64,000 bases of DNA from Paracyclopina nana (lineage: Eukaryota; Arthropoda; Copepoda; Cyclopoida; Cyclopettidae). Position 1 is the stretch's first letter, and every line of letters begins with the position of its first letter. The position numbers were made by a program, and so were the translations under genes. Shown here piece after piece: positions 14,001 to 27,080 of the stretch. The stretch lies in NCBI GenBank assembly GCA_019096065.1, contig JAGUCH010000002.1, positions 13,218,501 to 13,282,500 on the forward strand. The letters are read 5' to 3'. A model generated the notes under the pieces. That model was not told where the DNA came from. It made no database searches and worked only from the letters and a program-made list of their open reading frames with translations.

Positions 14001-15226
14001 TAACAGTGTGTTAATAATCAATGCCACTGATAGTCAGATACGTGTCTAAGCTGTTGAGTAATTAAGCTGAAACTGACAACCCTATCTAGTACTTTTTGTG
14101 CAGAGTCACCCAGACTATAAAGAAAACGGCTTTGTCATTCCTCAAGATCAAAAAAGTAATTAGCAGTGAAAAAAGGGGAGCAGGAATATAAACTAGAGAA
14201 AGCACCAAGCCAACTCGCAAAAAAATAGGCACCCTGTCGACCAAAGCACATTTGTCGTCGTTAAGACAATTTGTCTTGTAAATGAGCAAACAAGGAAGCC
14301 ATTTCCCTCGAAATTGGCTTTCTGACCTTATTTATTACCAGCAACACGCGCGGAGAATTCTCCTCAAAGAGCATCATCATCCACTAGCTGCTAACATGCT
14401 ATGAATACGTCTTCTTTGATATTTGAAATTCACAGTGGATCTCCATCCCATATAATATATACCTTATTCTTCTTGGGGCCTCATAATTAGAGCATGGCAA
14501 CTGTCATTGCTACAAAAGCAACCTCAAGGGTTGTAAAGAGCAGGATATCCCAGGTCATCTGTTTCAGTCACACTGTCGAATTGCCCAATTTCTCCATGCT
14601 GGGAAATTGGAGAAAAACTGCAGCCTTATTTTCGAATCTTTCCCCCCTCTAGGACTCTTAAGATATAGGTTGTGACCTTAGGGTTGAGCTGAATTTTTTA
14701 TGTGGACAGCTCAGTTTAAGCAATAGCAGTTGATGCTGTCGTCGTGAATGATGGCATCAGTGCAATCTTCACATATTTCTTTTTGTCCTGGATAAGGAGG
14801 CTTGCTTAAAGATGGAGGGGAAGGCTGACTATTTTTCTTTAGGCTTAATAGCACTGGTGTAGAACTCACCAGGATAAGATTTTTTCGTGATCTCCAAAAA
14901 ACACTTGAGCAGGAAGCGAAGAAGAATCTGTTTGGAGAGAGAAAAAAGTTGCAAAAGCTCTTTCTAAGTACGGAGTTGTTTAAGCTTCCCCCATAAGAAC
15001 GAGCTCACATAGTAACTCTTACATACTTTGGAGAATTGGATGGGCATGTGCAACTTCAACTATTGCTGCTTCAGCATTGACAATGCTCTAGAAGGGGTCC
15101 AAATATTGCATGATGCTGCCAAAGAAATGTGTAAGAAGCAATTTATGTATTCTTTATTGGTGGTATATTTTTGTCATGATGTTGCATCAATTCTTCTGTC
15201 TGACAAGCACTGTTTTCTATTCTGTT
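11027..15226. other. Long non-coding interval
   Basis: About 4.2 kb of AT-rich DNA without a gene I can support. Open frames such as 12671-12994 and 13178-13504 begin at non-ATG codons, or lack domains and splice partners. No transposon termini were recognised. The interval may hold regulatory DNA for the flanking genes. Confidence 0.4.
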
Positions 15227-15784
15227 TTAGTCCAGTTTAATGGTAAATGAGGCACCACAAGAGCAGCCCTGAAATGCACTTTGTCGTTAGACAAAACAAG
15301 TGAATGAATAATTATTTCACTTACAGTTTCAGCAAGTGGGTTGTCTGTGATTCGGAAGGCTGATCTGATTAGCTCGGTGTGAAAGTCTACAGTTGACCCT
15401 TTGATGTACTCCAATGATGTCTCATCTATGACAACCTTGGCACCTTCTCTCTCAAACACCAGATCATCTGAGCTCAATGTCCCACTCTCCAGGTCAAATT
15501 TGTACTGGAATCCTGAGCAACCACCACCTTCAACCTTTAAAGAAGACATCTGCATGCTTTTTAAAGATATTGTGATTATTCACGATTACTGAAATCCTCA
15601 AAAATTCAGCTGAAGTTGGTTGGTCACTTCCACAAATTTGCTGAAGTCTTTTCACGCAATTGTCTGAGATGATCAAGCCATTATTTGGTACACTCGATGG
15701 GAGGTTTTGTGCTAGTCCTCTAGCCAATTTTGACGTTCGAGACAGCCCCAGAAGCCTTTGTGTATTTGCCCAAAACACTGACAT
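15227..15784 (-). CDS. ISCA2: Iron-sulfur cluster assembly protein ISCA2, mitochondrial
   Basis: A-type iron-sulfur carrier that works with ISCA1 and IBA57 in late [4Fe-4S] assembly in the mitochondrial matrix. Three exons (15784-15590, 15534-15325, 15268-15227) give 148 residues. The N-terminus is basic and amphipathic, as for a matrix presequence. The HesB/IscA fold follows. The three metal-binding cysteines are present: one in [11 protein letters not shown] and the pair in GCSCG near the C-terminus. The last exon codes only 13 residues plus the stop, and is required to supply the Cys-x-Cys pair. It was found from phase and the conserved ending. Length matches the family. The gene is head-to-head with EMC7. 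Confidence 0.93.
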
Positions 15785-16240
15785 TTTTGCGCTGTTATGT
15801 CACTTTTGGATCGGTTGCTTTATTTACCAAAATCTGGTCACGATTGTGTGAGCAAGCGATTCAAAATTGAGAAGCGTTTCACAAAAAGTACGCCAAACGT
15901 TGAGGTTCACGGAACGAAATATTGCTTAGCCATATCTATAAACAATTTTGTTTGCAATATCGATTGATATACTTTCAATTGAACTTTCCGTCAAAAGACC
16001 GACAGCTATTTTTTCTGGGCCGCCTACAAAAGAAAGAAATTTTTTTCTGAGCAATTCTTAGGGAACTTTTTCCTGTTTCTCATCTACTCTAGTTTTGTTT
16101 ACATTCAGCTGCGTTCCTTGTGCTCTCTCATTCGCTCACTAGCCACTCCGTCAAGCAAGAGTCGATTTGGAGTGACATAGTGCGTTAGACAGATTGAAAA
16201 GTCCGCTGTAAGGCTTCTTAAAGACAATTTTTGCCTCAAA
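15785..16240. promoter_or_regulatory. Shared 5' intergenic region of ISCA2 and EMC7
   Basis: These 456 bp separate two divergent start codons, so it must hold both promoters. No TATA box at a suitable distance stands out. A bidirectional housekeeping promoter is inferred from position only. Confidence 0.4.
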
Positions 16241-17026
16241 ATGTTGGCTATTTCATTATTACTCATTTTGGTGGCATCAGTGAGCTCCGAATCGGATGCA
16301 GATTTGGAGCCTGTGGTTTCATCATCAGCTAGTTTTCACATTGAGGGTAAAATTGCCCCTCCAGACCCAAAGCCTAAGGACTGGTACTGGTCCACCACAA
16401 TCTCCGTAGATGGTGGCAAACGAATGGCATACCTAAAGGTAAATATCTAAAGTAATTTCAGCTATGATTGTTTCAATTTTCCCCTTTACTTCTTATCAGG
16501 AAGACAATTCGTTCAAAATCACTGGCTTGCAATCTGGCTCATATCTTATTGAGGTGTTTAACGCTGATTTTTACTATGAGCCGGTCAGGGTGGACATAAA
16601 TTCCAAGGGAAAAGTCAGAGCTAGAAAAGTGAACAATGTACAGCCATCTCAAGTTAGCCAACTCCCATATCCTTTGAGGCTAAAAACTCTGGGGCGGTTC
16701 AAATACTTTCAAGCCAGAGAGGAATGGAAGATCACTGATATGCTCATGAATCCAATGATCCTCATGATGGTACTACCTCTTCTTTTGATAACAGTTTTGC
16801 CCAAGATGATGAATGACCCAGAGACAAAGAGAGAAATGGAGCAGATGCAGCAGCAAATGAACGTGAACAACCAGGTATTATTTCGCAGTAAAATCTCTTA
16901 GTACATTATGATGCTTATGATTAATAGGTGCAGATGCCTGACATGAGCGAAGTCCTGGCCAACTTTTTTGGTGGGGGCGCATCAGACAAGCCTAAGAAAA
17001 AAGTAGCCAAGCCCATTCGTCGGTGA
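16241..17026 (+). CDS. EMC7: ER membrane protein complex subunit 7
   Basis: Lumenal beta-sandwich subunit of the ER membrane complex, which inserts tail-anchored and multipass membrane proteins. Exons 16241-16438, 16500-16874 and 16928-17026 give 223 residues. Residues 1 to about 17 are a signal peptide. The lumenal domain spans about 28-140 and carries the family signatures SFKITGLQSGSYLIEV and ADFYYEPVRVDI. A transmembrane helix lies near 148-172. A cytosolic tail has a Gln/Met-rich helix, the conserved MPDMSEVLANFFGG element and a basic end. It is slightly shorter than the human protein. An AATAAA at 17172-17177 could serve as its polyadenylation signal. Confidence 0.93.
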
Positions 17027-17374
17027 TGCCATTTCTGCTAGAAATTTACCCCTTTACTCCAGACTTATGTTAATGTTCGTTATAATAACTTAGGTAGGAC
17101 TAAGGAAGAGCTTAAACATTGTGTTTTAATCCTTTGTAATAATTAAATGAGCAATTTTACATGAATTCACCAATAAAATGGCCTTTCAAAAAAGCCAGCT
17201 CTTTTAATCTACCATTGTCTGGTAGCTTTGACTTCAACATTTTTTCAAAGAGCCAAAAACGAAAAAAAGTGGAAGTTTGCTATATTGACTTTCATTCTCT
17301 AACTTGTGGTCTTGATTCATCATTCTTGTTGGCCATTTTTTAATGTTGACGTAGTGAACTTTGCGCTTTTAAGA
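17027..17374. other. Intergenic between EMC7 and the coiled-coil gene
   Basis: 348 bp holding the EMC7 3' UTR, with AATTAAA-like and AATAAA (17172-17177) motifs, and the promoter of the next gene on the same strand. Nothing else is recognised. Confidence 0.4.
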
Positions 17375-17756
17375 ATGTCCGTCAAACGAGCGTGTGACAA
17401 TTTCGAGCTGGCGTTTGATGAAGCCGAGGCCAAACTGGATAAAATTACGGAAAATGTCGATGCTACAATTGCCATGGCTAACTCTACGTCGACTGGTGAG
17501 TCCTTTACCTTGTCATAATTGTCTTTTAAATGTTTAAAATTGATGCTTCTTGGCAGCAGGAGCCAACACAACTTCCACGTCATATCTGCTCAAGAGCCTA
17601 AAAGAGATCAAAAGTCAACACAATGCTCTTACTAAAGAAATTGAAGCTTTGAAAGCAACTCAAGATGCTTTTGTCGCCAACATGCTTCAGGATTTGATGA
17701 AATTGCAAGATGCTGAAACTTTGCTCGAGAAGAAAACTGGCTTTGAGCCTAAGTGA
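17375..17756 (+). CDS. Small coiled-coil protein, first gene of a tight pair with prune
   Basis: Two exons (17375-17495 and 17560-17756) encode about 105 residues with heptad-rich helices over most of the length and no membrane segment or signal peptide. The size and helical character resemble small subunits of coiled-coil complexes (BLOC/BORC or kinetochore type), but I cannot assign a family. The intron ends in a tandem CAGCAG acceptor, so two isoforms differing by one alanine are possible. Its stop codon is followed after only 9 bp by the ATG of prune on the same strand. That leaves no room for a separate terminator and promoter. Confidence 0.75.
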
Positions 17757-17765
17757 AAATTAGAC

Positions 17766-18965
17766 ATGGAGAGCTACATAGAAAGCTTGCCTTTGAAGCT
17801 GTCTATGCTGAAAGACAAAAAAGACTTGGAAGTGACCATTGTTTGTGGCAATGAGTCTTGTGACCTAGATTCTGCCGTGTGTGCCTTGGTCTATGCCCAT
17901 TATTTGAATGATAAAACATTAGCCATTCCTATTCTGAATATTCCTCGCGAGGACGTTCCGATTAAAACTGAAGTCAATTTTTGCCTCGGAAAAGAAAACT
18001 TTTCAAAAATTCCATGCCGACAAGATTTGGAGTTGGCCGAGCTTCCCAAGTTGAAGCTTGTTCTTGTCGACCACCACGTTTTGTCCCTGCAAGACATGAA
18101 TTTGGCTCCCAAAGTGACCGAGATTATTGATCATAGGGAAATCAATGAGGCCATCAAAATATATGACAGGTCTTCGTGTATAGTACGAATTGAACTGGTT
18201 GGATCTTGCGCCACCCTCATTTCTGAGAAACTGATAGAAAACGAGTACAACGTAAGTTCTCGTTTGTGATGAATCCATTAACTGAAGATATGATAATGCT
18301 GATCTATTTAGGACATGTTTGGTCTTAGGCTATTGAGGAGCACCATTATAACTGATACTGTGAATTTATCGCCTTTGGCCAAAAAAGCGACGCCTAAAGA
18401 TGAGCGTATTCTAAACGCTTTGGAGAAAAAGCTTGGAAGCGTGAAGGCAAGGGAAAATGAACTAGACGATATCACGGCAGCAAAATGCAGTATTGATGGT
18501 TTCAGCGTGGAGCAGCTTATGAGAAAAGATCTCAAGGTAAGAATATAAAGCAAAACTGAATGACATCTGCAGCCATTCATATATTTCTAGATTGTTGCGT
18601 TTAGCAACGGAGTAATTGCTGCAGCTCCTTCGACTCTTCTTATGGCAAGGGAGCTTGCCGCCATGCAGGAAAATGTACAAGAGGTTTTTGATGCATTTTG
18701 CAAGACCGCCGATGCACAATTACTTATCATTATGGGTCATCAAAAGCAAAGGGATATTCTTATCTACCACACTCAAGGGGACGAGAAGGTTGCAACGTTT
18801 GCAGAAAAAATTGCTAGTGCTTTGTGCAACCACACTGAAATTGGAGCATCCTTGAACAGCAGCTGCTTGTCCAATATCCCAAGAACTCACTACATCGATC
18901 AAGCCAATCTTACTTTCACTAGAAAAAAGCTTCTGCCTGTAATGCTGACTGTAAAAAACTTTTAA
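17766..18965 (+). CDS. PRUNE1: Prune exopolyphosphatase/phosphodiesterase (DHH-DHHA2)
   Basis: Cytosolic DHH-superfamily phosphohydrolase. In animals prune acts on short polyphosphates and cyclic nucleotides. Exons 17766-18251, 18312-18536 and 18591-18965 give 361 residues. Motif I is GNESCDLDSA, where prune proteins carry the metal-binding Asp pair. The DHH triad appears as LVDHHVL, with the later IIDHREI motif downstream. A DHHA2 domain fills the C-terminal half (MGHQKQRDILIYH). There is no long C-terminal extension of the vertebrate PRUNE1 type. The start is the first in-frame ATG, 9 bp after the upstream gene's stop. Its stop is only 10 bp from the stop of the converging GSTK1 gene. Confidence 0.92.
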
Positions 18966-18975
18966 TCGCATGCAT

Positions 18976-20335
<1,360 letters not shown>

Positions 20336-21326
20336 ATGCATAGAACCCGGCATTTGATAATAAGCTTTGGCAAAAGGTAAAGACATTTTCAGTATTGTAA
20401 CAGTCATGCTTACTGTGAACTTTCAGCTTACGAACAATGTCGAGTACAAGATCAGAGCATCTGGTCTTGACCTCAAATCAAACAAGAGAGCCAGAAATTT
20501 TAGGTGAGTAAAATAAACGATTTAAGAAATCTTAATTCGTACTTACTTGTGCATTATTTTTCAGCAGCTAAAATTGTCAACATTAAAGACTTGTCTTCCA
20601 CCGTGAAGGGATATGGTTTGAAAGTGGTTAAAGGCAAAACATTTTTGGCTGGACAATGGGTTGATTTTTTCATACCCAAAATGGAGACAGTTGGTGGCTT
20701 CTCTATGTGTTGCCCACCCTCCAGACAAGAAAGAAACTCCATTTTGGAACTGGCAGTAAAGTACTCAGAATGGCCGCCAGCTAATTGGTTGCACACAAAG
20801 GCTGCTGTTGGCGATAACGTATCTGTTCGAATTGGAGGAGATTTCTACTACCCAACTACTGACACAGACAAGGCTGATCATGAAGTCCTACTGATTGCTG
20901 GAGGAGTGGGAATCAATCCATTAGCTTCCATTTATTTCCACATTGACGACTTGACAGGTACCAAACTGACAGTAATAGCATTTATAATTATTAACTATTG
21001 TGTTAGCTGATGGAACTTCCAAATGCAAAAAGGTGCATCTGCTGTTTTCTGCCAAAACGAATGATGATCATCTGTTCAAGCAAGGCTTAAATCGCATCTC
21101 TGACAAGTACCCTGATCAGTTTTCAGTTGAGTACATCACAACCAGGGACGGTAACAGAAGAATTGACGAACGCAAGCTGCAAGAAACATTGGCAATTTTT
21201 AGAGGCCCAAAAAAGCAATTGCATTGCTTTTTATGTGGCCCGCCACAAATGATCAAAGATATGTCCAAGTTGCTTGGATCATTGGGGATTCCAGAAAGTA
21301 ACATAAAATACGAGCTATGGTGGTGA
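20336..21326 (+). CDS. OXNAD1: OXNAD1-like FAD/NAD-binding oxidoreductase
   Basis: Ferredoxin-NADP-reductase-fold protein, mitochondrial in vertebrates, with its exact electron acceptor unsettled. Exons 20336-20376, 20427-20503, 20565-20957 and 21007-21326 sum to 276 residues. The first exon encodes a basic presequence-like leader. The alternative is an ATG in exon 2. The FAD-binding part has GQWVDFFIP and GGFSMCCPP. The NAD-binding half has LLIAGGVGINPL, LLFSAKTNDD and the C-terminal FLCGPPQMI. Exon 3 begins at a tandem CAGCAG acceptor, giving Ala-Ala or single-Ala forms. The gene converges on the next receptor gene, with stop codons 42 bp apart. Confidence 0.88.
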
Positions 21327-21368
21327 ATATTGTTCTATATTCTATCACAACTCAAAAAGTGAAGCAAT

Positions 21369-22475
21369 TTACAGAGGAATTTGATGATAGTCACGATCAT
21401 CTTCCAAAGAAGCAGGCAAAGGATTGTGAATTTCTGTCCATGCTACATCTTTGGTTACCTTGACAACAGGCTGATTTTCAACACTACAGCTTGGTCGATC
21501 TTGCAGCACAATATCTTCATCAATGTTGGCTCGCCGTCCTCGGTTTTTATTCACCAATGGCCCAGGGAAATCTTTGACCAGGTCGTCGTCAAATATGAAT
21601 GGTGCGAGGGGTGTCACTATATGCCATCCTAAATTGAGGAGTGCAAACAGCGGTCTTGCAATAAACCAAACATGAAGGCCGAGCAAGTGCCGGAAACCAG
21701 ACCTGGTCAGTAAGCTGCCTTCGATCTCTCTTCCAAGGAAAAGCAGATAGTAAAGGAAATGGGATAAAAAGTATCCAGATGCTACTGTCATGACAATTTG
21801 ATACTGATTACGGTCGCGTTGTGTCAGTCCATCGGGTTGCCTCAACTTGATGAATATTTTGAGCAGTGGATACACTGACACAAGAAGGGGTACGTAGTAT
21901 GGAAAAAGGACATAGAACAGCCATCTTGTCAGCCTCAAGGTGTCCAAGTTGTCATCAATGTAGAGGCAAAACTGGCTGTGTAACGATCCGCGAATATTCA
22001 TGATTGGAGGGATGGTAAAAATTACCTCGAGCACAATGAGCATGACAAGGGAGGGCAGAATATACTTCTTAGCCAAAAGCTCAAACTTCCTGGACTTGAG
22101 CTCGATCATGGCTAGAGCGTAGTAGAGCAAAGCCATCACTGCAAAGGCTTGCAAAAGTTTATTCCCCACAGTCACAAACTGGGAGAAGCGGCAGTTGAGC
22201 GTGGAGTGCACTTGATGTCCATAAAGAGCCATAAAACTCTCAATGATGATGCCATCATCCACCAGCGATGTGAAGAAGAAGAATAACATAAATATGTAGA
22301 TCACAGAGGACTCCTTAGTTGCGTTCCTCGCCGTTGCCTTTAGTAAGCACAAGTTGATGACAAGGCTGACTATCATGACAATGCACTGGAGGACGAAAAA
22401 GCACGTCTGCCACATGTTGGCCCATCTGAAGCCTCCGTGGAGGTCATTTGCGTCCAATTCCACTTCATCAGTCAT
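21369..22475 (-). CDS. Orphan seven-transmembrane receptor, single exon
   Basis: Intronless 368-residue multipass protein. The ATG at 22475 is used, because the open frame upstream only offers a GTG. Seven hydrophobic helices are readable: near residues 21-46, 58-80, 93-122, 139-160, 184-206, 227-250 and 270-295. Cysteines at the start of helix 3 (LNCRFSQF) and in the loop before helix 5 (QFCLYIDD) fit the class-A disulfide. The usual DRY (here IELKSRKFE), CWxP and NPxxY (here LNLGWHIVTPLAPF) motifs are absent. The C-terminal tail of about 70 residues is acidic. This suits a divergent rhodopsin-like GPCR of a lineage-specific group. Ligand and coupling are unknown. Confidence 0.8.
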   Translation of the reverse strand: MTDEVELDANDLHGGFRWANMWQTCFFVLQCIVMIVSLVINLCLLKATARNATKESSVIYIFMLFFFFTSLVDDGIIIESFMALYGHQVHSTLNCRFSQFVTVGNKLLQAFAVMALLYYALAMIELKSRKFELLAKKYILPSLVMLIVLEVIFTIPPIMNIRGSLHSQFCLYIDDNLDTLRLTRWLFYVLFPYYVPLLVSVYPLLKIFIKLRQPDGLTQRDRNQYQIVMTVASGYFLSHFLYYLLFLGREIEGSLLTRSGFRHLLGLHVWFIARPLFALLNLGWHIVTPLAPFIFDDDLVKDFPGPLVNKNRGRRANIDEDIVLQDRPSCSVENQPVVKVTKDVAWTEIHNPLPASLEDDRDYHQIPL

Positions 22476-22774
22476 GCTTATTGTGATGCTGCCAATTCGA
22501 TGTGATTCCCCCACCTAAGCTACCTGGCCAGTACCTTTACACAACAGGTAGAGTCCCATGCCGCTCGCTTTAAAGCAGCCGCAAAAGGAGAAGTGACAAT
22601 TTTTCTAGTCAAGAGCATAGCACTTTATTTTTTTTTAAAACATGGTCGCGCAAAGGTAAATTACTTTTTTAGCCAAGCAGCAGCATGGAATAAATGATCG
22701 TTTTTAGAGTTAAACATGAGCGATGACTCTAATAAATAGTAGTTCAACACTAGTACGTGAGTTTTTTAAGCTAA

Positions 22775-25700
22775 TCAAGACTCTAGTTGATTGGATGTGT
22801 TCAGATTAGTCGCGGAGGCCACCTGCAGAGGTTGCCGAGGGTTAGATTTTAGCTGGAACCTTGACACAACCTCGTTATATCGACTAGCCAAGCTCAAATC
22901 CAAAGCTTGATCAACGCACTCGCGATTCTTGGACGTCGTTTGCAAAGCATTGTTAGTAGCGTTGGTGTTAGAGTCGAGGAGAATGATGGGTATGATGTCA
23001 CTGATGATGGTAGCTGCTTCTGTGGTGGCATCTGTATCTCCCACCAAGGCGCACCAATCGTTGCGCACTTCTTCCAAAGTTGGAGCATCAAGCCCTATAA
23101 GCGCCTGTTGCTGATTCTGACATCGATCCACGCGGGTTTGGAGTATTACTAACACGGGCACGATTAGAGTCTGGACTCGTGATAGAACCTTAAAGGAAAG
23201 TAATTTATTAACTACAATCTTAAGTGATGCTAGAAAAGTACAAACCTCTGATAGGTTTTCACCCAGCTTAAATTGAGTGATAAGATTCCTGTTGACCTCG
23301 GGAAGGATACGACACAAGTAGCGCACAATTAGAGTAGCCTTCATGGTTTTAGCAGGTCCCTAAATAAAAAATGGATTAAGTTCGGTCTTCCATAAAAGCA
23401 GGGTAAATTACATTAACAGGGACGTCGAGGGCTTTCTGCGTGAACTGAAAGGCCTCTGTTAGCAAATCAAGCGCCTCTTCATTTTTCTTTCCAAGATGTG
23501 CTTCCAGTCCACCGATGAAACAGTGCACAGAACGACGGAAAAAGTGGTAAGCTTGATGCCATTGACGCAAATTTGCCACCTCGTGATACTGTCTAGCACG
23601 CCTCTGACCCAAAATTAATTCGGCAGCAGACCTGAAGGCACTCATGGTTTGCGTGTTGTTATCCAGTCCTGGGAAGGAAAACTGCTCCAACACAGCTAGC
23701 TCAACCAAGGGCATGTTGTTCGTCTCGTCATTTCTCAAGAGATAATAGACAAACGACTCCAGTCGATTGTCCGACCTCGGTAGTAACTCACTCTTGTGCG
23801 GGGCTTCCAATCTCATGCTGGACATGTTCTCTTTGTTGGTGCTGCAATAGTGCTCAATGACTTTTTCAAGGGCCATACGTACAGCCACTTGGCCATTTTT
23901 TTCTATGATGATTTTCTCTACGTTGGAAAAAGCCTTCATAGTCAACTCTAAGGAGAGCTTCGCATGGTTATTGACGTGGGTCAGTTTTTCTTCCACCACC
24001 TTAGGGAAGAAACGATTAAACACATCAATTGATGATAGAGAGCACTGTTCTTTTTACCTGCACATCACTCTCGTCAGAGGCATTTGAGACTTGCTTTTGC
24101 TCCTCTGCTGGGATTGTGGCTGACAAAAGTTCTTGCTCTTTTATCAATTCTTGCTCCTTGTCCCACTTAATGATTTCGTCTTCAAACGCGAAATTATCCT
24201 CGACCACAAAGGTAGCCAAATCATTGGGGAGAATTTTGGCAAGGGCTTCCAATTCACCCTGGTCCATCTTCTCTTCAATGGTTTCGCCAATGCTACCAGC
24301 CCATTCCGCGTCCAACAAAAGCTCTGGTTTGCTCATATCGATGTAGACCAAAGAGTAAGCTGAAGTGTTAGAGTGTCCGCCCATGCTCTCTTTGGCTAAC
24401 TCTTCCCACGAAGCTTCGTTGACAGAGTTGTCATTGAACTTCAACCAAACCTTGAAACAATCAAATTGACTAACGCTGCATAGCATAAAAATTTGAAGGA
24501 TTATCACCTTGCGCTTGTGATCTAGAACGTAAGCCCAATAATGTCCAGAGTCAATGCTTCCCTCGTGCACCATGACAGCATGCAATTGGTATTCGAGCCG
24601 CTGCAGTGACTCCTCTGTGTACATGTTTGCAATCTGGGCGTCTATGCCACGGATGGCTTGTTCGAGGTCTCGGATGTCTTGTTCCACCTCCTCCTTCCAT
24701 CTGCAGAGGCAATCCTGAAAGGGTAGCAAACAAAGTAGTATTGACCAGCTCGCTGTTTTTGAGTTGAATTCAAAAGCGAACCTGAAGGACACGAAGCTCG
24801 GCATCTGACACGTGACGGGGACATGGCTCAGTAGCAACTTGGTTGTCCTGAGGTGCATGCGAAATATTGGAAGAAGCAGAGTTTGATGCACTAGTACTAT
24901 CACAGCCAGCCGGATCTGCTTCACGCTCATCGGGAGCCATCTCAACATCCATGGCTTCATCACAATCATTGTTACTAATCGCTGCCGCAGCTGCCAAGTT
25001 CGTGTATGAAGAGGCAGGAGTCATTTTCGGTGAGCCACATGGAGAGTCCACCTGCATCAGATTGGAGGCCACAAAAGAGGCCATCGATGGAGGCGGCAGA
25101 GATGACTGGCCAGCAATGGCAAATTGCAGGGTCTTCTGCAAAATCATGGGTAATGCCATTTTGACGGACGAGGACGACGACTCGTCAGCCTGATTGCAGT
25201 CGCCATAATTAGTAAACTTATCCAGACGAGCCTTCAAAACGGCTCGCCTCTCCTTGAGAACTCGAACTTCCTCCCGCTTCTGCTTCACCACAACCTTGTT
25301 TTCAGCCACGTATCTGTCCATGTAAAGCCGCTCGGGGAACTCGAGGCGATTGTGAATCTTCTCGGCAGTCTTGCGTTCCATGTTGTAATGGAATCGAGAC
25401 AGCTCTAGGAACAGCACTGGTGGCAACCTGAGAAACCACCGCTCTTGCCCAGACTTGGGCTGAGTGGGGTCTGTAGATGAGGAACAAGCTGGGTTTGAGG
25501 CGTCCAACGACTCATGAGCGAGGGAGTTTTCAAGTGACTCGTGGATGTTGCAGAACGTGTTCACTTGAAGAGGCCACTGACCGAAGGCTTCTTCTCTGAC
25601 AAAAGCATCCCCGTGGATGCTACCCTCGGTGAGGACTTTGCCATAGAAGAGCCTGGACATGGGATTCTCAGTCAACGTGTCGCTTGAAGCATTGTTATCC

Positions 25701-27080
25701 TTCTCTTCGTTGTTCTCTTTCTCGCAGTCAGCGTCCATCATCATTGAATCGTAGTTGTCGTTCTTAAATGCTTCCTCAACCCACTCTAGAACGATGTGTG
25801 TGAATTCACTCACATCTTGCTGGTTGTTGGTTTCGATGTTCAAGAGGTCTTTGTTCTGCTGCATGGTTCCAATGGAGCCTCTGAGGATATCTACTGCCCG
25901 CGTGGGATCCACATATTTCCTCCTGGTGGCAACCATGAGCGCGAATAATTTACGCAGCTCCAGCATGAATTCGACAATCTTTTTTCGTCTGTCGTTCCCA
26001 AGACTGATGAGCTTCCCATCGTCCTTAACTGGAGGTGGAGGAGGAGGAAACATAAGTATATGCGATCGGAATGCAGGCAAATAGAAGAGGGACTGCATCA
26101 CAGCCGAGAACCAGCATGTCTGGCCCACATTCTTCAAGCCAACCGGCCACTAAAAATAGTTAATTGATTATGTCTGATCTCAACGAAACGAGCAATTTAA
26201 TACCAGGCCATGGCGTTGTCTGTCATGTGGGTTGAGAGGATCAACATAGTCGATCATCATGCCTCGAGATCGCTTGTTAGCCATTTGGGTTTCAAGCAAA
26301 GAAGCCTCGAGCGCTCTCGAGACATCCTGCTCTTCCTGCGTGACTCCAAATCCTTCACCACCGGACCTTTTGGCCATTTGAAGGCTTAATTGGATAGCTT
26401 TCTCAAGATCAGCGTCAACCTCTTTGTTGTTGCTTCCGTTTGTGGAACCGGTTAAGTCAACCTGTATAGGCTAAAAGAGATGAGTGACTTGCAGCACTGC
26501 AAGTGACAAGGGCTCATACCTGCTGTATTTTATTATTCGTCTTCGAGGCTGTCGGTGAATTGGGAGGCTGGACTAAGCCTTGGTTGGCGAAATTCTGATG
26601 TTGAACCGAATTAGGAATTGGAGTCTTCCGACGCGTTCTTTGGTGCTCAGCGGCTGGAGACAAGTTGCTGTCTGACAGTTGAAGAATCCAATCAATGGCA
26701 AAAGCTACATTAAAGTCTCGGTCGGCCTTTTTTGTCTCATTAAAGGCCTTGACGAGAATGTGACGGTCCGTGTTGCCCGTCACTTCGGTCAACTTTCCCA
26801 TCAACTCTTCAGCTTTGGCTGGGTGAGTCACAGCAAAGGCCTCAAAGGAATTTTGATCGAAGCCTTGCCGAAAAATGTCCATTTGCTGCGATTGATTCTG
26901 ATTTTGTATCGAGTCTGTAATCAGGGTAGGAGGCTGCTGCTGTGAGGATGAGGCCGAGGTCGCAGAGGCAGCAGAAGGGGAAGTTGCGTTCACCATTTTT
27001 GCTTTGCAAGGGAGCGAGGCCGGGCTTGATTTTGCTGTCGTGGCTGCTTCTGGTGAAATTGGCGACTCGTCAACGGTCAT
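22775..27080 (-). CDS. Ubiquitin carboxyl-terminal hydrolase of the USP25/USP28 type
   Basis: Deubiquitinase. Eight exons (27080-26520, 26470-26204, 26149-24782, 24714-24508, 24450-24058, 23999-23412, 23359-23246, 23188-22775) are all in phase and encode 1,303 residues. The N-terminal part holds a UBA-like segment (residues about 70-160) and a ubiquitin-interacting motif (DADLEKAIQLSLQM). The USP core starts at WPVGLKNVGQTCWFSAV with catalytic Cys near residue 288. The His box is HEGSIDSGHYWAYV, near 790. Between them is a long insertion with Ser- and Ala-rich runs and a coiled coil, in the place of the USP25/28 catalytic-domain insertion. The C-terminal helical region (FRRSVHCFIGGLEAH) also fits. 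Exon 2 has two possible acceptors nine bases apart. Confidence 0.92.
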
